From positions 93,493 through 157,492 of the forward strand of contig NZ_JAAZQJ010000012.1 in NCBI RefSeq assembly GCF_012275375.1: a stretch of DNA of 64,000 nt, in the 5' to 3' direction. Shown here in pieces: positions 35,846 through 45,224 of the stretch; within the stretch, counting starts at the first letter, position 1; each line of letters starts with the position of its first letter. Source of the stretch: Dyella sp. SG609 (GTDB lineage Bacteria > Pseudomonadota > Gammaproteobacteria > Xanthomonadales > Rhodanobacteraceae). A program made the translations under genes and the position numbers. A model generated the notes under the pieces. The model saw only the letters and a program-made list of their open reading frames with translations, was not told where the DNA came from and did not search any database.

Positions 35846-38842
35846 TCAGAAATCCAGCGACACGGTGAGCTGGGCAAAACGCGGATCCTGGAAGCGCAGC
35901 GCCTGGCGGAACGTGGAATTGGTACCGTCGCTGATCGAAGTCTGCAGATCCTGATCCACCGCCACCGTGCGCTGCTGGTTGAGCAGGTTGTAGATGGCGA
36001 ACTTCACGCGCAGCTGGCCGGTCTCGCCCAGCGAGCGCAGGTAGGTGACGCTGGCGCCGAGGTTGTAGGTCCACGGCATGGTGCCGTACTTGCCGCGCGG
36101 GGAACGCTCGTACACGCGGTCTTCCGAACGGTCGGACGAGCAGTTGGCCACGCAGATGTAGTAGCTGTGGTAGTTGGTCGCGTCGTACGGATTGCCCACG
36201 CCGAAGCCGGTGATCGGGCCGCCGGACAGCACGGTGAGGTCGCCGCCGAACTGCCAGTGCGGGGTGAGCGCATAGGTGCCGCGCAGCTTCAGCTGGTGGC
36301 GGTGGTCGTTCGGCAGATAGCCGTCGCCGCCGAAGTTTACCCAGGGGTTGTCGAAGTTCTCGGTGCGGCCGGTATCGTCGAAGTTGGTATCGGAGTTGAC
36401 CGGGCCTTCCGCGTTGCCGCGATTCCACGACAAGGTATACGAGGCGTTGAACGCCCACTGGTTGTCCCAGGCGCGGTCCAGCTGGAACTCCACCGAAGTG
36501 AAGGTGCGCTTGGGCTTCACCCAGCCGCGCTGGCCCAGGTAATTGCCGTCGGCGTCGTACATCGCCCAGCCTTCCTTCGCCGTGTCCACGGTGACCCAGC
36601 CGTCGGCCACGCCGTCGCAGTTGGTGTCGCCCCACACCGTGTTCTTCTTGCCCGGGTTGCCCATCACCCAGCCGATATAGCCGTTGGCGCCGCACTTGCC
36701 GGTGGCGCTGATCTCCATGTCGTCGATCGCGTTGTGCAGGCGGCGGTAGGTGGCGCTCACGCCCCAGGACCAGCTCTTGTCCAGCATCTGCTGGAAGCCG
36801 AGGATGGCTTCGTCCTGGAACACCTGGTCCATGTCCTTGTTCACCTGCGAGCGCAGGTCGCCGACCTTGCCGTCGCCCTGCGAGGTGTCCACGCCGCCCA
36901 GCTGCGGCCCGAGCACCGGCATCGCGTACTTGTTGCCGTTGCGGTCGACGATCTGCCAGCCGCTGAAGGCGTAGTAGGTGCGCTCGTCGAGCAGGCCGCC
37001 GGCCTGCTTGATGTTGATCACGTTGGCCACCGGCAAAAAGTAACGGCCCAGGTTGCCGAACAGCTTGGTGGTGCCGTCGCCCTTGATGTCCCAGGAGAAG
37101 CCGAAGCGCGGCGCCCACATGTTCTTCATCTTGATGTAGCTGCTGCCGTTGGCGGCCTTGTTGTCGAAGCCGTCGTTGCGGATGCCCGCGTTCAACAGGA
37201 AGGTCGGCGTGATCTGCCAGTTGTCTTCCAGGTAATACGCCGAGTTGGTGGTCTCGAAGGTGCCGGCGATCTCGTAGCGGCGCGCACGCACGTACGCCGT
37301 ATACCCGGCCGGCAGCACGCCGCCGGTGTTGTTGATGGTGGAGCCCGGGGTGGCGTAGTAGAGGTTGTAGTAGACCGCGCCGGGGCCGGTGTAGTGGCGC
37401 TGGTAGATCGAGGTGTCCTTCTCGTGGTCGTAGCCGAAGCGCACCAGGTGGTCGCCGAGCTTCCATTCGAAATCGGCGCGGATCTCCTTGCGGGTGTCGT
37501 CGCGCTTCTCCACCGTGGAGTTGGTGGTGCAGCCCAGCGGCACGCCGCCCGGCACCGGCACGGCATTGGTGACCTTGGTTTCGGCCACCACGCGGTTGCA
37601 TTCGATATCGCTGAGCGAGCGGGTATAGGCGTTGCGCTTGTTGCTGCCGTACAGCAGCTTCATCGACAGGTCGTCGGTGAGGTAGTTGGTGTAGGTCAGC
37701 GCCCAGTTCTTGCCGCCGGAGTCGGTGTAGATCTCGTTGGTCTTGGCGCCGAGCGTGCGCGTGTCGAAGGTGTAGTCGTAGACGTCGCCGGTGTTCTTGC
37801 TCTTGTCGGAGAACGCCATCAGCGACAGCAGGTTGTTGTCGTTGATGTGCCAGTCGATGGTGGCGCCCCAGAAACCGTTGTGGGCGCCGTTGCTGGTGAA
37901 GGTGGTGCCGTCGTCGCTGGTATTGCGCGGCGAGCTGCCGCGCGCCTCGTACATGGCGAAGAAGAACAGCTTGTCCTTCACGATGGGGCCGGACGCGTAG
38001 ACATTGGTCTTCATCAGCGAGTCGCGGTCCTCGCTGGAGGCGAGGTAGCGGTTGCCTTGCGCGTCGTAGCGGTTCTTGGGCTTGTCGTGCCAGGCGCCCG
38101 GTTCCATGGTCAGCTCGGTGCCCCACTTGAACTGGTTGCTGCCCGAGCGCGCCACCGCGTTGATCACGCCGCCGGTGGTGCGGCCGAACTCCACCGAGTA
38201 GCCGCCGGTCTTGACCTGGAACTCCTGGTAGAAGGCGAACGGTGCTTCGGAGAAGCCGTTGCGGTTGTAGAAATCGGTGACGTTGAGGCCGTTGACGTAG
38301 ATCGCGTTCTCCGCGATCGACGAACCGCCGAAGCTGATGCCGCCGAAGCTGGAATTGCCTTTGTTGACGCCCGGCGCGAGCAGGGCGACCGAGGCGATGT
38401 TCTGATCCACCGGCAGGCGGCGCAGTTCCTCGCGGCTGATGTTGACCGCCGACTCGGTGGAAGTGACGTCCACCTTGGTGATCACGCTGGTGGCGCTGAC
38501 GCTCACGCCTTCCAGCTCCTTCACGCCCAGGTTCACCGTGGTGGCATTGCCCAGGGTCACCGTCACGTCGGCCGGCTGGGTGGTGAGGTTGCCGTCCTTG
38601 CGGCTTTCCAGCACGTACCTGCCCACCGGCAGGAACGGAATGCGGTAATTGCCTTTCTCGTCCGCCGTGGTGCTGCGCGACAGGCCGGTGGCTGGGTCGC
38701 GCACGGTCACCACCGCGCCGGGCTGCGTGCGGCCCACGATGGTGCCGTCGTTGTTGGCGCCATGCGCCTGCCAGGCAGGCAGGCCGAAGGCCAGGCCCAG
38801 CCCCAGACATAGCGCGGTCTTGCGCAGATACCGACTGCTCAT
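35846..38842 (-). CDS. TonB-dependent outer-membrane receptor, Oar-like
   Basis: 998 residues. Signal peptide (cleaved after AHG), a CarboxypepD-regulatory-like beta-sandwich (about 40-110, VVTVRDPATGLSRSTTADEKGNYRIPFLP), a TonB box area near VSVSATS, a plug domain to about 240 and a long barrel ending in F-S-L-D-F-like ...VSLDF. Such receptors import oligomers too large for porins. The cluster around it suggests muropeptides as ligand, which is inference. Start 38842 is preferred because GGGGAG lies at proper distance; an ATG 9 bases earlier is possible. Confidence 0.9.
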   Translation of the reverse strand: MSSRYLRKTALCLGLGLAFGLPAWQAHGANNDGTIVGRTQPGAVVTVRDPATGLSRSTTADEKGNYRIPFLPVGRYVLESRKDGNLTTQPADVTVTLGNATTVNLGVKELEGVSVSATSVITKVDVTSTESAVNISREELRRLPVDQNIASVALLAPGVNKGNSSFGGISFGGSSIAENAIYVNGLNVTDFYNRNGFSEAPFAFYQEFQVKTGGYSVEFGRTTGGVINAVARSGSNQFKWGTELTMEPGAWHDKPKNRYDAQGNRYLASSEDRDSLMKTNVYASGPIVKDKLFFFAMYEARGSSPRNTSDDGTTFTSNGAHNGFWGATIDWHINDNNLLSLMAFSDKSKNTGDVYDYTFDTRTLGAKTNEIYTDSGGKNWALTYTNYLTDDLSMKLLYGSNKRNAYTRSLSDIECNRVVAETKVTNAVPVPGGVPLGCTTNSTVEKRDDTRKEIRADFEWKLGDHLVRFGYDHEKDTSIYQRHYTGPGAVYYNLYYATPGSTINNTGGVLPAGYTAYVRARRYEIAGTFETTNSAYYLEDNWQITPTFLLNAGIRNDGFDNKAANGSSYIKMKNMWAPRFGFSWDIKGDGTTKLFGNLGRYFLPVANVINIKQAGGLLDERTYYAFSGWQIVDRNGNKYAMPVLGPQLGGVDTSQGDGKVGDLRSQVNKDMDQVFQDEAILGFQQMLDKSWSWGVSATYRRLHNAIDDMEISATGKCGANGYIGWVMGNPGKKNTVWGDTNCDGVADGWVTVDTAKEGWAMYDADGNYLGQRGWVKPKRTFTSVEFQLDRAWDNQWAFNASYTLSWNRGNAEGPVNSDTNFDDTGRTENFDNPWVNFGGDGYLPNDHRHQLKLRGTYALTPHWQFGGDLTVLSGGPITGFGVGNPYDATNYHSYYICVANCSSDRSEDRVYERSPRGKYGTMPWTYNLGASVTYLRSLGETGQLRVKFAIYNLLNQQRTVAVDQDLQTSISDGTNSTFRQALRFQDPRFAQLTVSLDF

Positions 38843-38895
38843 CTCCCCCATCTCCCCGTCTCCCAACGTGATGTCGATGCGTTAGCGAAAAGAAC

Positions 38896-40416
38896 TCAGG
38901 CGCCGCCGGCACGCCCCCGCGCGTCCGGCAGCAGCTGCCACTGGAAGTGGTAGTCCCACTGGTCGAAGTACAGATTCCCGCCCTTCCACTCGACCTCGCC
39001 GCGTTGCGAATCGACGTTGTCGGAGCGGAACTGCTGCTTGGGCGGCGTAAAGGGCTGGCCGAAATCGCGGTTGAAGGCGATGCGCCAGGCGTCCAGGCCG
39101 CCGAGGTAGAACCACTGCAGCGGCGCGTCGGCCGGCGCGGCCGGATGCAGCTGGCCGGTGGTCACGTCCATCGGCACCCAGCCGTAGGGCGCCAGATACA
39201 CCTGGCCCCAGTCGTGGATGTTGTCGTAGCCGTTCTCGGCGAACACCATGCCGGACTGCCAGCGCGCCGGAATGCCGTTGAGCCGCAGCAGGGCGATCAG
39301 CAGCAGCGTCTGCTGCCCGCAGTCGCCGTGGCCGGCGTGCAAGGTGTAGTCGCTGATGTTGCTGATGGTCGAATACTCGCGCGCACCGGCCCAGGGGATG
39401 CGGTCCACCGCGGCGAACAGCTTCTGCGCGATGCGGTAGGGGTTCTTCTCCTCGCCCACCACATCCTTGGAGAACTTGCGCAGGTCGTCGGTGAACACCA
39501 CGTGCGGCGCGCGCTCGGCCACGTAGGGTGCAAGTTCTGGCGTGATGCGCGTGGCGGTGACCTGGTCCGGGTCGATCTCGCGGTACTGCGCGGACAAGCT
39601 CACTTCATAGGTCACCGAGAACACGGTCTTCTCGCCGGCCTTCGCGGGCTGCTCCAGGTACACCGTGCGCATCGGCGCACTGGCCGGCGCGATGTCGTGC
39701 TTCGCCGGCACGCTGGTCACGTAGCGGATGTCGTCCTGCTGGCCGGGCAGTTCCTGCGGATAGGGAATCCACGCACGCACCGTCTCGCCCGCGGGCACGG
39801 CATTGGCGTCGACGGTCAGCGTCTGCGTCATGCGCACGCGGTGCGGCAGCACGTGGGTTGAGTGTTCGGCCAGCGCGGCGGCGCGCACCTGGCGGTGGTA
39901 GTCGTTGAGTGACTCCATCGGGCCGTCGGTGAGCGGCGTCTTGTCCGTGCGGCGCCCGCGTGCCTCGGCGCTCAGGCGGAACAGGTTGCCGGGCGAGCGC
40001 TTGAAGTACAGCGTGCGGCCGTCGATGGTCTGGTGTTCGAACAGGCCGGCGGCGTCCCAGCGCGCGAAGTCGGCGTCGCTCAGGTCCGGCATCTGCTTGC
40101 GCACCCGCGCCTTCACCGCGTCGGCGTCGAGGGTGAAGTCGAGCAGGATGCGGCGCATGCGCTCGCGCTGGAACAGCCAGTCCTGGCGCGCCTGGGCGGA
40201 GAGTCCCGGCTGGGCGAGCGCCTGGCCGATCGCGGCTTCGGCCTGCTTGAAGTGGCCGGCGTCGATCTGCGCGATGGTGTCGTTCAAGCCCGCGGGCGTG
40301 TCGCCGGCCGCGGCGAAAACGGGAGACATGGCGCAGCCCAGGGCCAGCGCAAAAGCGGTGCGGCGCAGTGCGCGCGCGGCCGCGGAACCCGGTGCCGAGC
40401 CTGCCGTTTTCAACAC
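38896..40416 (-). CDS. Exported transglutaminase-like cysteine protease fold protein
   Basis: 506 residues. Signal peptide (ending VFAAA), an N-terminal helical domain, a beta-rich middle, and a transglutaminase-like core with Cys366 in HGDCGQQ, His401 in NIHDWGQVYL and Asp417 in PMDVTTGQ, a full Cys-His-Asp triad. Bacterial members are often peptidases rather than cross-linkers. Start is GTG 40416, with GGGGGAG 5 bases upstream. It is the first gene of the leftward set, 53 bases before the receptor. Confidence 0.82.
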   Translation of the reverse strand: MLKTAGSAPGSAAARALRRTAFALALGCAMSPVFAAAGDTPAGLNDTIAQIDAGHFKQAEAAIGQALAQPGLSAQARQDWLFQRERMRRILLDFTLDADAVKARVRKQMPDLSDADFARWDAAGLFEHQTIDGRTLYFKRSPGNLFRLSAEARGRRTDKTPLTDGPMESLNDYHRQVRAAALAEHSTHVLPHRVRMTQTLTVDANAVPAGETVRAWIPYPQELPGQQDDIRYVTSVPAKHDIAPASAPMRTVYLEQPAKAGEKTVFSVTYEVSLSAQYREIDPDQVTATRITPELAPYVAERAPHVVFTDDLRKFSKDVVGEEKNPYRIAQKLFAAVDRIPWAGAREYSTISNISDYTLHAGHGDCGQQTLLLIALLRLNGIPARWQSGMVFAENGYDNIHDWGQVYLAPYGWVPMDVTTGQLHPAAPADAPLQWFYLGGLDAWRIAFNRDFGQPFTPPKQQFRSDNVDSQRGEVEWKGGNLYFDQWDYHFQWQLLPDARGRAGGA

Positions 40417-40449
40417 CAGAACTCCCCCGCAAGAAGTTGTTGAAAACGC

Positions 40450-40478
40450 TGTGTAGCATGCTTGCAATCCCTGGTCAA
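40450..40478 (-). promoter_or_regulatory. Leftward promoter of the muropeptide cluster
   Basis: On the minus strand TTGACC (40478-40473), a 17-base spacer, TACACA (40455-40450). It fits sigma-70 well and lies about 35 bases before the GTG at 40416. It overlaps the rightward promoter, so one bound regulator could control both. Confidence 0.55.
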
Positions 40479-40489
40479 TAATTTATGCT
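40462..40489 (+). promoter_or_regulatory. Rightward promoter of the muropeptide cluster
   Basis: TTGCAA at 40462-40467, a 16-base spacer, TATGCT at 40484-40489, about 90 bases before the DUF819 ATG. A second TTGACA at 40500 has no good -10. The palindrome AGCATGCT (40455-40462) sits in the overlap with the leftward promoter and is a candidate operator half. Confidence 0.45.
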
Positions 40490-40577
40490 TCGATAGAAAT
40501 TGACAGGAATTAGCTATTCCAAGCCTGCCGAATTGCCATGGGCCAGCCGCCCGGCAGCCACTGACGAAGGGGGTTCG

Positions 40578-41726
40578 ATGATCCAGACGGTCTGGCCTTA
40601 TCTGGCGCTGATGCTGTTGGCGGCCGGGGCATTCCCCGCGCTGGAAAGGCAGTTCGGCTGGCGGATCTTCAACGTGCTGCCGCCTATCGTGCTTACCTAT
40701 CTGCTGGTCACCGCCCTGGCCGTGTCGGGGCTGTGGAAGAACACCGCCGAGATCCAGGCCGCGCAGGGCATGCTGGTGGAGCGCATGGTGCCGGCGCTGG
40801 TGTTCCTGCTGATGATCAACTGCGACCTGCGCGCGATCTTCGCGCTGGGTCCGCGCGTGCTGGCGGTGTTCGCCTGCACCTCGGTGAGCCTGTTCACCGC
40901 CTTCGTGGTCACCTACCTGATGTTCCGCCACTGGCTGCCGGGCGACGCCTGGCATCCGCTGGCTGCGCTCAGCGGCAGCTGGATGGGCGGCACGGCGAAC
41001 ATGATCGCGGTGAAGCAGGCGATCGGCATGTCCGACACGCACCTGGCCATGAGCCTGCTCACCGACGCGCTGTGCTACTCGATGTGGGTGGTGGTGCTGT
41101 TCTCGGTGGCGCGCCTGGCGCCGGCCTTCAACCGCTGGACCCGCGCCACCTCCAGCGCGGACCTGATCGTGGCGGAAACGCGCGTCGACAGTCCGCCCAC
41201 CACCGACAGCGTGCTGCTGTGGCTGGGCCTGGCCCTGCTGGTGGCGGCGGGTTCGGCGTGGCTGGGCGACCGGCTGCCGGCGTCCGGCATGGTCAGTCCC
41301 ACCACCTGGACCATCCTGCTGGCTACGGGCTTGGGCCTGCTCGCGGCGCATACGCCGCTGGCGCGGCTGCCGGGCGCGGGCAAGATTTCCGGCACCTTGC
41401 TGGTGGCGGTGGTGGCGGTGCTGGCCTCGCAAAGCAATTTCGAAGGCATGGGCCGCGCGCCGCTGTACCTGCTGTGCGGCGTCTGCATCATCGGCATCCA
41501 GGGCGTGCTGCTGGCGCTGTTCGCCAAGCTGTTCCGCTTCGACCTGTACCTGTGCGGCATTTCCTCGCTGGCGCATATCGGCGGCGTCGCCGCCACCCCG
41601 GTGCTGGCCGCCACCTATGCGCGTCCGCTGGTGCCGGTGGGCGTCCTGCTGGCCCTGCTCGGCTATATCCTCGGCACCGGCTTCGGCCTGCTGGTGGCCC
41701 AGGTGCTGTCGATGCTGTCGTCGTGA
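40578..41726 (+). CDS. DUF819 (YjcL) family membrane protein, likely transporter
   Basis: 382 residues, about ten membrane helices. Conserved helical signatures include LSGSWMGGTANMIAVKQAIG and the C-terminal SSLAHIGGVAATPVLAA, the DUF819 hallmark with two pseudo-repeats. Members are often encoded next to dipeptide epimerases, as here, and are thought to move dipeptides or amino acids. AAGGGGG precedes the ATG at 40578. First gene of the rightward set. Confidence 0.85.
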   Translation: MIQTVWPYLALMLLAAGAFPALERQFGWRIFNVLPPIVLTYLLVTALAVSGLWKNTAEIQAAQGMLVERMVPALVFLLMINCDLRAIFALGPRVLAVFACTSVSLFTAFVVTYLMFRHWLPGDAWHPLAALSGSWMGGTANMIAVKQAIGMSDTHLAMSLLTDALCYSMWVVVLFSVARLAPAFNRWTRATSSADLIVAETRVDSPPTTDSVLLWLGLALLVAAGSAWLGDRLPASGMVSPTTWTILLATGLGLLAAHTPLARLPGAGKISGTLLVAVVAVLASQSNFEGMGRAPLYLLCGVCIIGIQGVLLALFAKLFRFDLYLCGISSLAHIGGVAATPVLAATYARPLVPVGVLLALLGYILGTGFGLLVAQVLSMLSS

Positions 41727-41767
41727 GCGGCGGCTATCGATGAGGAGAACGCGTTGAGGAAATCGGG

Positions 41768-43183
41768 ATGAGGAAATCGGCAATGAAGAAACCGACCATG
41801 CGTCACCCGCTTGCCGCCGCCTGCCTGGTCCTGCTGCTGCCGATGGGCGCCGCGCTGCATGCGCGCGAGATGGCGGTGCCGCCCTCGGGCGTGATCGGCG
41901 TGGGCGCCGAGCAGCTGGATCCGGCGTTCTGGCTGCGCCAGGCGCCGTCGCCCGACGCCGTGGTGCTGGATGCCGCCACCATCGCCGCGCGCAATGCGAA
42001 ACTGCTGCAGGTCGATCCCAGCATGCACGACCTGCAGGCGCTGCCGGCCACGCTGGAGCGCGCGCAGGTGCTGAAGTGGATCCAGGACCTTTCCAGGCGC
42101 CCCACGCACGAGCTCTACGACGAAGCCGGCCGCAGCGTACCCGCCGCCACGCTCGATGCCCTGCTGCCGTCGCTGGCGCTGGACCAGGTGCCGGCCACGC
42201 AGAAGACCCGCTACGGCCTGGTGGTGAAGCGCGCCGCGCTGCGTTCCTTTCCCACCTCGCTGCGGGTGTTCAGCCACAAGGGCGACACCGATATCGACCG
42301 CTTCCAGGAAACCGCCGAATTCCCCGGCACACCGGTGGCGATCGTGCATGCCAGCCAGGACGGCCGCTGGCTGTTCGTGGTGAGCCCGCGCTACGCGGCC
42401 TGGGTGGAACGCGACGCGATCGCCGAAGGCAGCCGCGAACAGGTGCTCGGCTATGCCGACAAAGCGCCGTACCGCGTGGTCACCGGCGCCACCGAGCGCA
42501 CCGTCTACACCCGCGAACAGCCGGGCGTCTCGCAGCTGCAGCTGGACATGGGCACGCGCGTGCCGCTGGCGCAGGGCCTGGCGGCGGACCAGCCGGTCAA
42601 CGGCCAGCACGCCTACAGCTCGTGGACGCTGGAGCTGCCGGTCCGCCAGGCCGACGGCTCGCTCGCCTTCAGCCCGGCGCTGCTGCAGAAGAACACCGAC
42701 AGCGCGGCGGACTATCTGCCGCTGACCCATGCCAACCTGATCCGCCAGGCCTTCAAGTTCCTCGGCGAACGCTATGGCTGGGGCCATGCCTACGACGCGC
42801 GCGACTGCAGCGGCTTCGTCTCCGACGTCTACCGCAGCATGGGCGTGCAGATGCCGCGCAATACCAGCGCGCAGGCGGTCAGCCCGGGGCTGGAGCACAC
42901 CTTGTTCACCGACAAGGACAGCCGCGCGGTGCGCGAGAAGGCGATCGACGCGCTGCAGATCGGCGACCTGATCTATATCCCCGGCCACGTGATGATGATG
43001 CTCGGCCGCATCGACGGCGAACCCTACGTGATCCACGACACCAACGGCCTCAGCTACCGCCAGGACGGCGCGATGCGGCGGGTCCAGCTCAATGAAGTGT
43101 CGGTGACGCCGCTGCGTCCGCTGATGTTCAACGACACGCAGCGCTATATCGACCGCATGACCAGCATCGTGCGCATCCGCTGA
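41768..43183 (+). CDS. SH3-domain NlpC/P60 endopeptidase, YkfC-like (gamma-D-Glu-DAP cleaving)
   Basis: 471 residues. Signal peptide, an N-terminal region, two bacterial SH3-like domains (about 140-290) and a C-terminal NlpC/P60 domain with Cys347 in DCSGF, His407 in GHVMMML and His423 in VIHDTNG. This architecture is that of YkfC, which cuts L-Ala-gamma-D-Glu-L-Xaa between D-Glu and DAP. Two start candidates exist, 41768 and 41783, each with its own AGGAAATCGG copy upstream (a tandem duplication). The signal peptide suggests it acts in the periplasm, unlike cytoplasmic YkfC. Confidence 0.87.
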   Translation: MRKSAMKKPTMRHPLAAACLVLLLPMGAALHAREMAVPPSGVIGVGAEQLDPAFWLRQAPSPDAVVLDAATIAARNAKLLQVDPSMHDLQALPATLERAQVLKWIQDLSRRPTHELYDEAGRSVPAATLDALLPSLALDQVPATQKTRYGLVVKRAALRSFPTSLRVFSHKGDTDIDRFQETAEFPGTPVAIVHASQDGRWLFVVSPRYAAWVERDAIAEGSREQVLGYADKAPYRVVTGATERTVYTREQPGVSQLQLDMGTRVPLAQGLAADQPVNGQHAYSSWTLELPVRQADGSLAFSPALLQKNTDSAADYLPLTHANLIRQAFKFLGERYGWGHAYDARDCSGFVSDVYRSMGVQMPRNTSAQAVSPGLEHTLFTDKDSRAVREKAIDALQIGDLIYIPGHVMMMLGRIDGEPYVIHDTNGLSYRQDGAMRRVQLNEVSVTPLRPLMFNDTQRYIDRMTSIVRIR

Positions 43184-43217
43184 CCGACCGACGACCCGAC
43201 CCACACAGACGGACCTC

Positions 43218-44315
43218 ATGAAAATCACCGATATCCAGTTCGGCATGCTGCGGGTGCCGCTGAAGACGCCCTTCAAGACGGCCTTGCGCACAGTCGAGCG
43301 CGTGGAGGACATCGTGGTGATGGTGCATACCGACACCGGCCACGTCGGCTTCGGCGAGGCGCCGGCCACCGCGGTGATCACCGGCGACACGCACGGCTCC
43401 ATCGTCGACGCCATCCGCCACTACATCGCGCCGCGGCTGATCGGGCACGAGGTGGCGGACCTCAACCGGATCACCCATCTGATCCAGGCCTCGATGGAAA
43501 AGAACACCAGCGCCAAGGCGGCGGTGGAGATCGCGGTGTACGACCTGTGGGGCCAGCTCTACAAGGCGCCGCTGTACCAGCTGCTGGGCGGCGGCGATCC
43601 GGTGATCACCACCGACATCACCATCAGCGTGGACTACATCGACAAGATGGTGGCCGATTCGATCAGCGCGGTAGAGCGCGGCTTCGAGTCGCTGAAGATC
43701 AAGGTGGGCAAGGACATCGGCGTCGACATCGAGCGCGTCAAGGCGATCTACGCCGCGGTGGAAGACCGCGCGCTGCTGCGCCTGGACGCCAACCAGGGCT
43801 GGACCGCCAAGCAGGCGGTGTACGCGCTGCAGACGCTGGAAGACGCCGGCGTGAAGCTGGAGCTGGTCGAGCAGCCGGTGAAAGCGCGCGACCTGGAAGG
43901 CATGCGCTATGTCACCGAACGCGTGCATACGCCGGTGATGGCGGACGAGAGCGTGTTCGGCCCGATGGAAGTGATCGAGCTGATCCGCCTGCGCGCGGCC
44001 GACATCATCAACATCAAGCTGATGAAGACCGGCGGCATTTCCAATGCCATCCGCATCGCCGACATCGCCGGCCTGCACGGCATCGACTGCATGATCGGCT
44101 GCATGCTGGAAACCAGCATCAGTGTGGCTGCCGCGGTGCACGTGGCGGTGGCCAAGGCCGACGTGATCACCAAGGTGGACCTGGACGGCCCCTCGCTGTG
44201 CCAGTACGACCCGGTGGACGGCGGGGTGAACTTCAACGAGTCGGAGATCTCGATCAGCGCCGCGCCTGGATTGGGCATCCGCCAGATCCGCGGCCTGGAG
44301 CCGATCGATGGCTAG
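43218..44315 (+). CDS. L-Ala-D/L-Glu epimerase (dipeptide epimerase, enolase superfamily)
   Basis: Epimerises L-Ala-D-Glu from peptidoglycan to L-Ala-L-Glu so ordinary peptidases can use it. 365 residues. Acid/base Lys160 and Lys162 in LKIKVGK, metal ligands Asp190, Glu218 and Asp243, Lys267 in NIKLMK, and the AEE-specific D-x-D (Asp321, Asp323 in DLDGP) that binds the dipeptide amino group. These match the B. subtilis YkfB and E. coli YcjG enzymes. No signal peptide, so cytoplasmic. It ends inside the RpiR ribosome site. Confidence 0.93.
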   Translation: MKITDIQFGMLRVPLKTPFKTALRTVERVEDIVVMVHTDTGHVGFGEAPATAVITGDTHGSIVDAIRHYIAPRLIGHEVADLNRITHLIQASMEKNTSAKAAVEIAVYDLWGQLYKAPLYQLLGGGDPVITTDITISVDYIDKMVADSISAVERGFESLKIKVGKDIGVDIERVKAIYAAVEDRALLRLDANQGWTAKQAVYALQTLEDAGVKLELVEQPVKARDLEGMRYVTERVHTPVMADESVFGPMEVIELIRLRAADIINIKLMKTGGISNAIRIADIAGLHGIDCMIGCMLETSISVAAAVHVAVAKADVITKVDLDGPSLCQYDPVDGGVNFNESEISISAAPGLGIRQIRGLEPIDG

Positions 44316-44325
44316 GAGTCCGATT

Positions 44326-45201
44326 ATGGCCGCATCGCTGCCCGCACCGCCCATGTCACCACTGGTGAAGATCCGCTCCGAGCGCGACCAGATGTCGGCA
44401 GTGGAGCGGCGCATCGCCGACTTCATCCTGGAGAACGCGCAGCTGCTGCGCGACTACTCCTCGCAGCAGTTAGCGAACGCGCTGGGGATCAGCCAGTCCA
44501 GCGTGGTGAAGTTCACCCAGAAGCTGGGTTTCAAGGGCTATCCGGACCTGAAGTACTCGGTCGGCGAGGCGATCGCGCGCGCCGACAACGGCGAGGCCGC
44601 GGTGGCGGCGCACCCGGTGGCCGGCGGCGAGCGCGAGTCGCTGGCCACCAGCCTGTGGCGGCGCAAGTCGGAGGCGGAAGAGGCGACGCGGCTGATCAAT
44701 CCGCCGGAAACCCTGCGCGGCGCGGTGGAGGCGCTGGGCAAGGCCGGCAAGGTGTTCGTGATCGGCGTGGGCGAGGACGACGTCTACTCGCGCGGCTTCG
44801 CGCTGAAGCTGTCGATGCTGGGCATCGCCACCGTGCAGAGCTTCGACGTGGCGCGGATGATGGCGAGCATTTCTTCCGGCGGCGCGGGCGACGTGCTGCT
44901 GATCTTCTCCGAGCATGGCCACCATCCGGCGCTGTGCAAGATGGGGCGGCTGTTCCGCGAGCAGCGCGGCCGTTTGCTGACGGTGACGCGCCATACGTCC
45001 AATCCGCTGCGCGCGCTGGCCGACCTGGCGCTGCTGGTGTCGGCGCACGACGAGCAGCCGTACGTGCAGTCGATCGTCTATCAATCCGCCCTGCAGCATC
45101 TGCTGGACGGGTTGTTCATCGAGCTGTGCGAGGGCGACGAACGCCGCCACGCGCAGCTGCTCACCAATCTGGAACGGCTCCAGCTGCTGCTGGAACCCTG
45201 A
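44326..45201 (+). CDS. RpiR/MurR family transcription regulator
   Basis: 291 residues: an N-terminal HTH_6 domain (about 10-85, VERRIADFILENA then ALGISQSSVVKFTQKLGFKGYPDLK) and a C-terminal SIS sugar-phosphate-binding domain (about 115-250). MurR, which senses MurNAc-6-P, has this build. Here the ligand may be a muropeptide or a phosphosugar. Start 44326 has AGGAG 7 bases upstream; an ATG at 44308 lacks one. It lies inside the rightward operon, so autoregulation of the whole cluster is likely. Confidence 0.88.
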   Translation: MAASLPAPPMSPLVKIRSERDQMSAVERRIADFILENAQLLRDYSSQQLANALGISQSSVVKFTQKLGFKGYPDLKYSVGEAIARADNGEAAVAAHPVAGGERESLATSLWRRKSEAEEATRLINPPETLRGAVEALGKAGKVFVIGVGEDDVYSRGFALKLSMLGIATVQSFDVARMMASISSGGAGDVLLIFSEHGHHPALCKMGRLFREQRGRLLTVTRHTSNPLRALADLALLVSAHDEQPYVQSIVYQSALQHLLDGLFIELCEGDERRHAQLLTNLERLQLLLEP

Positions 45202-45224
45202 CCGCCTGACGATTCCGGGGCCGC

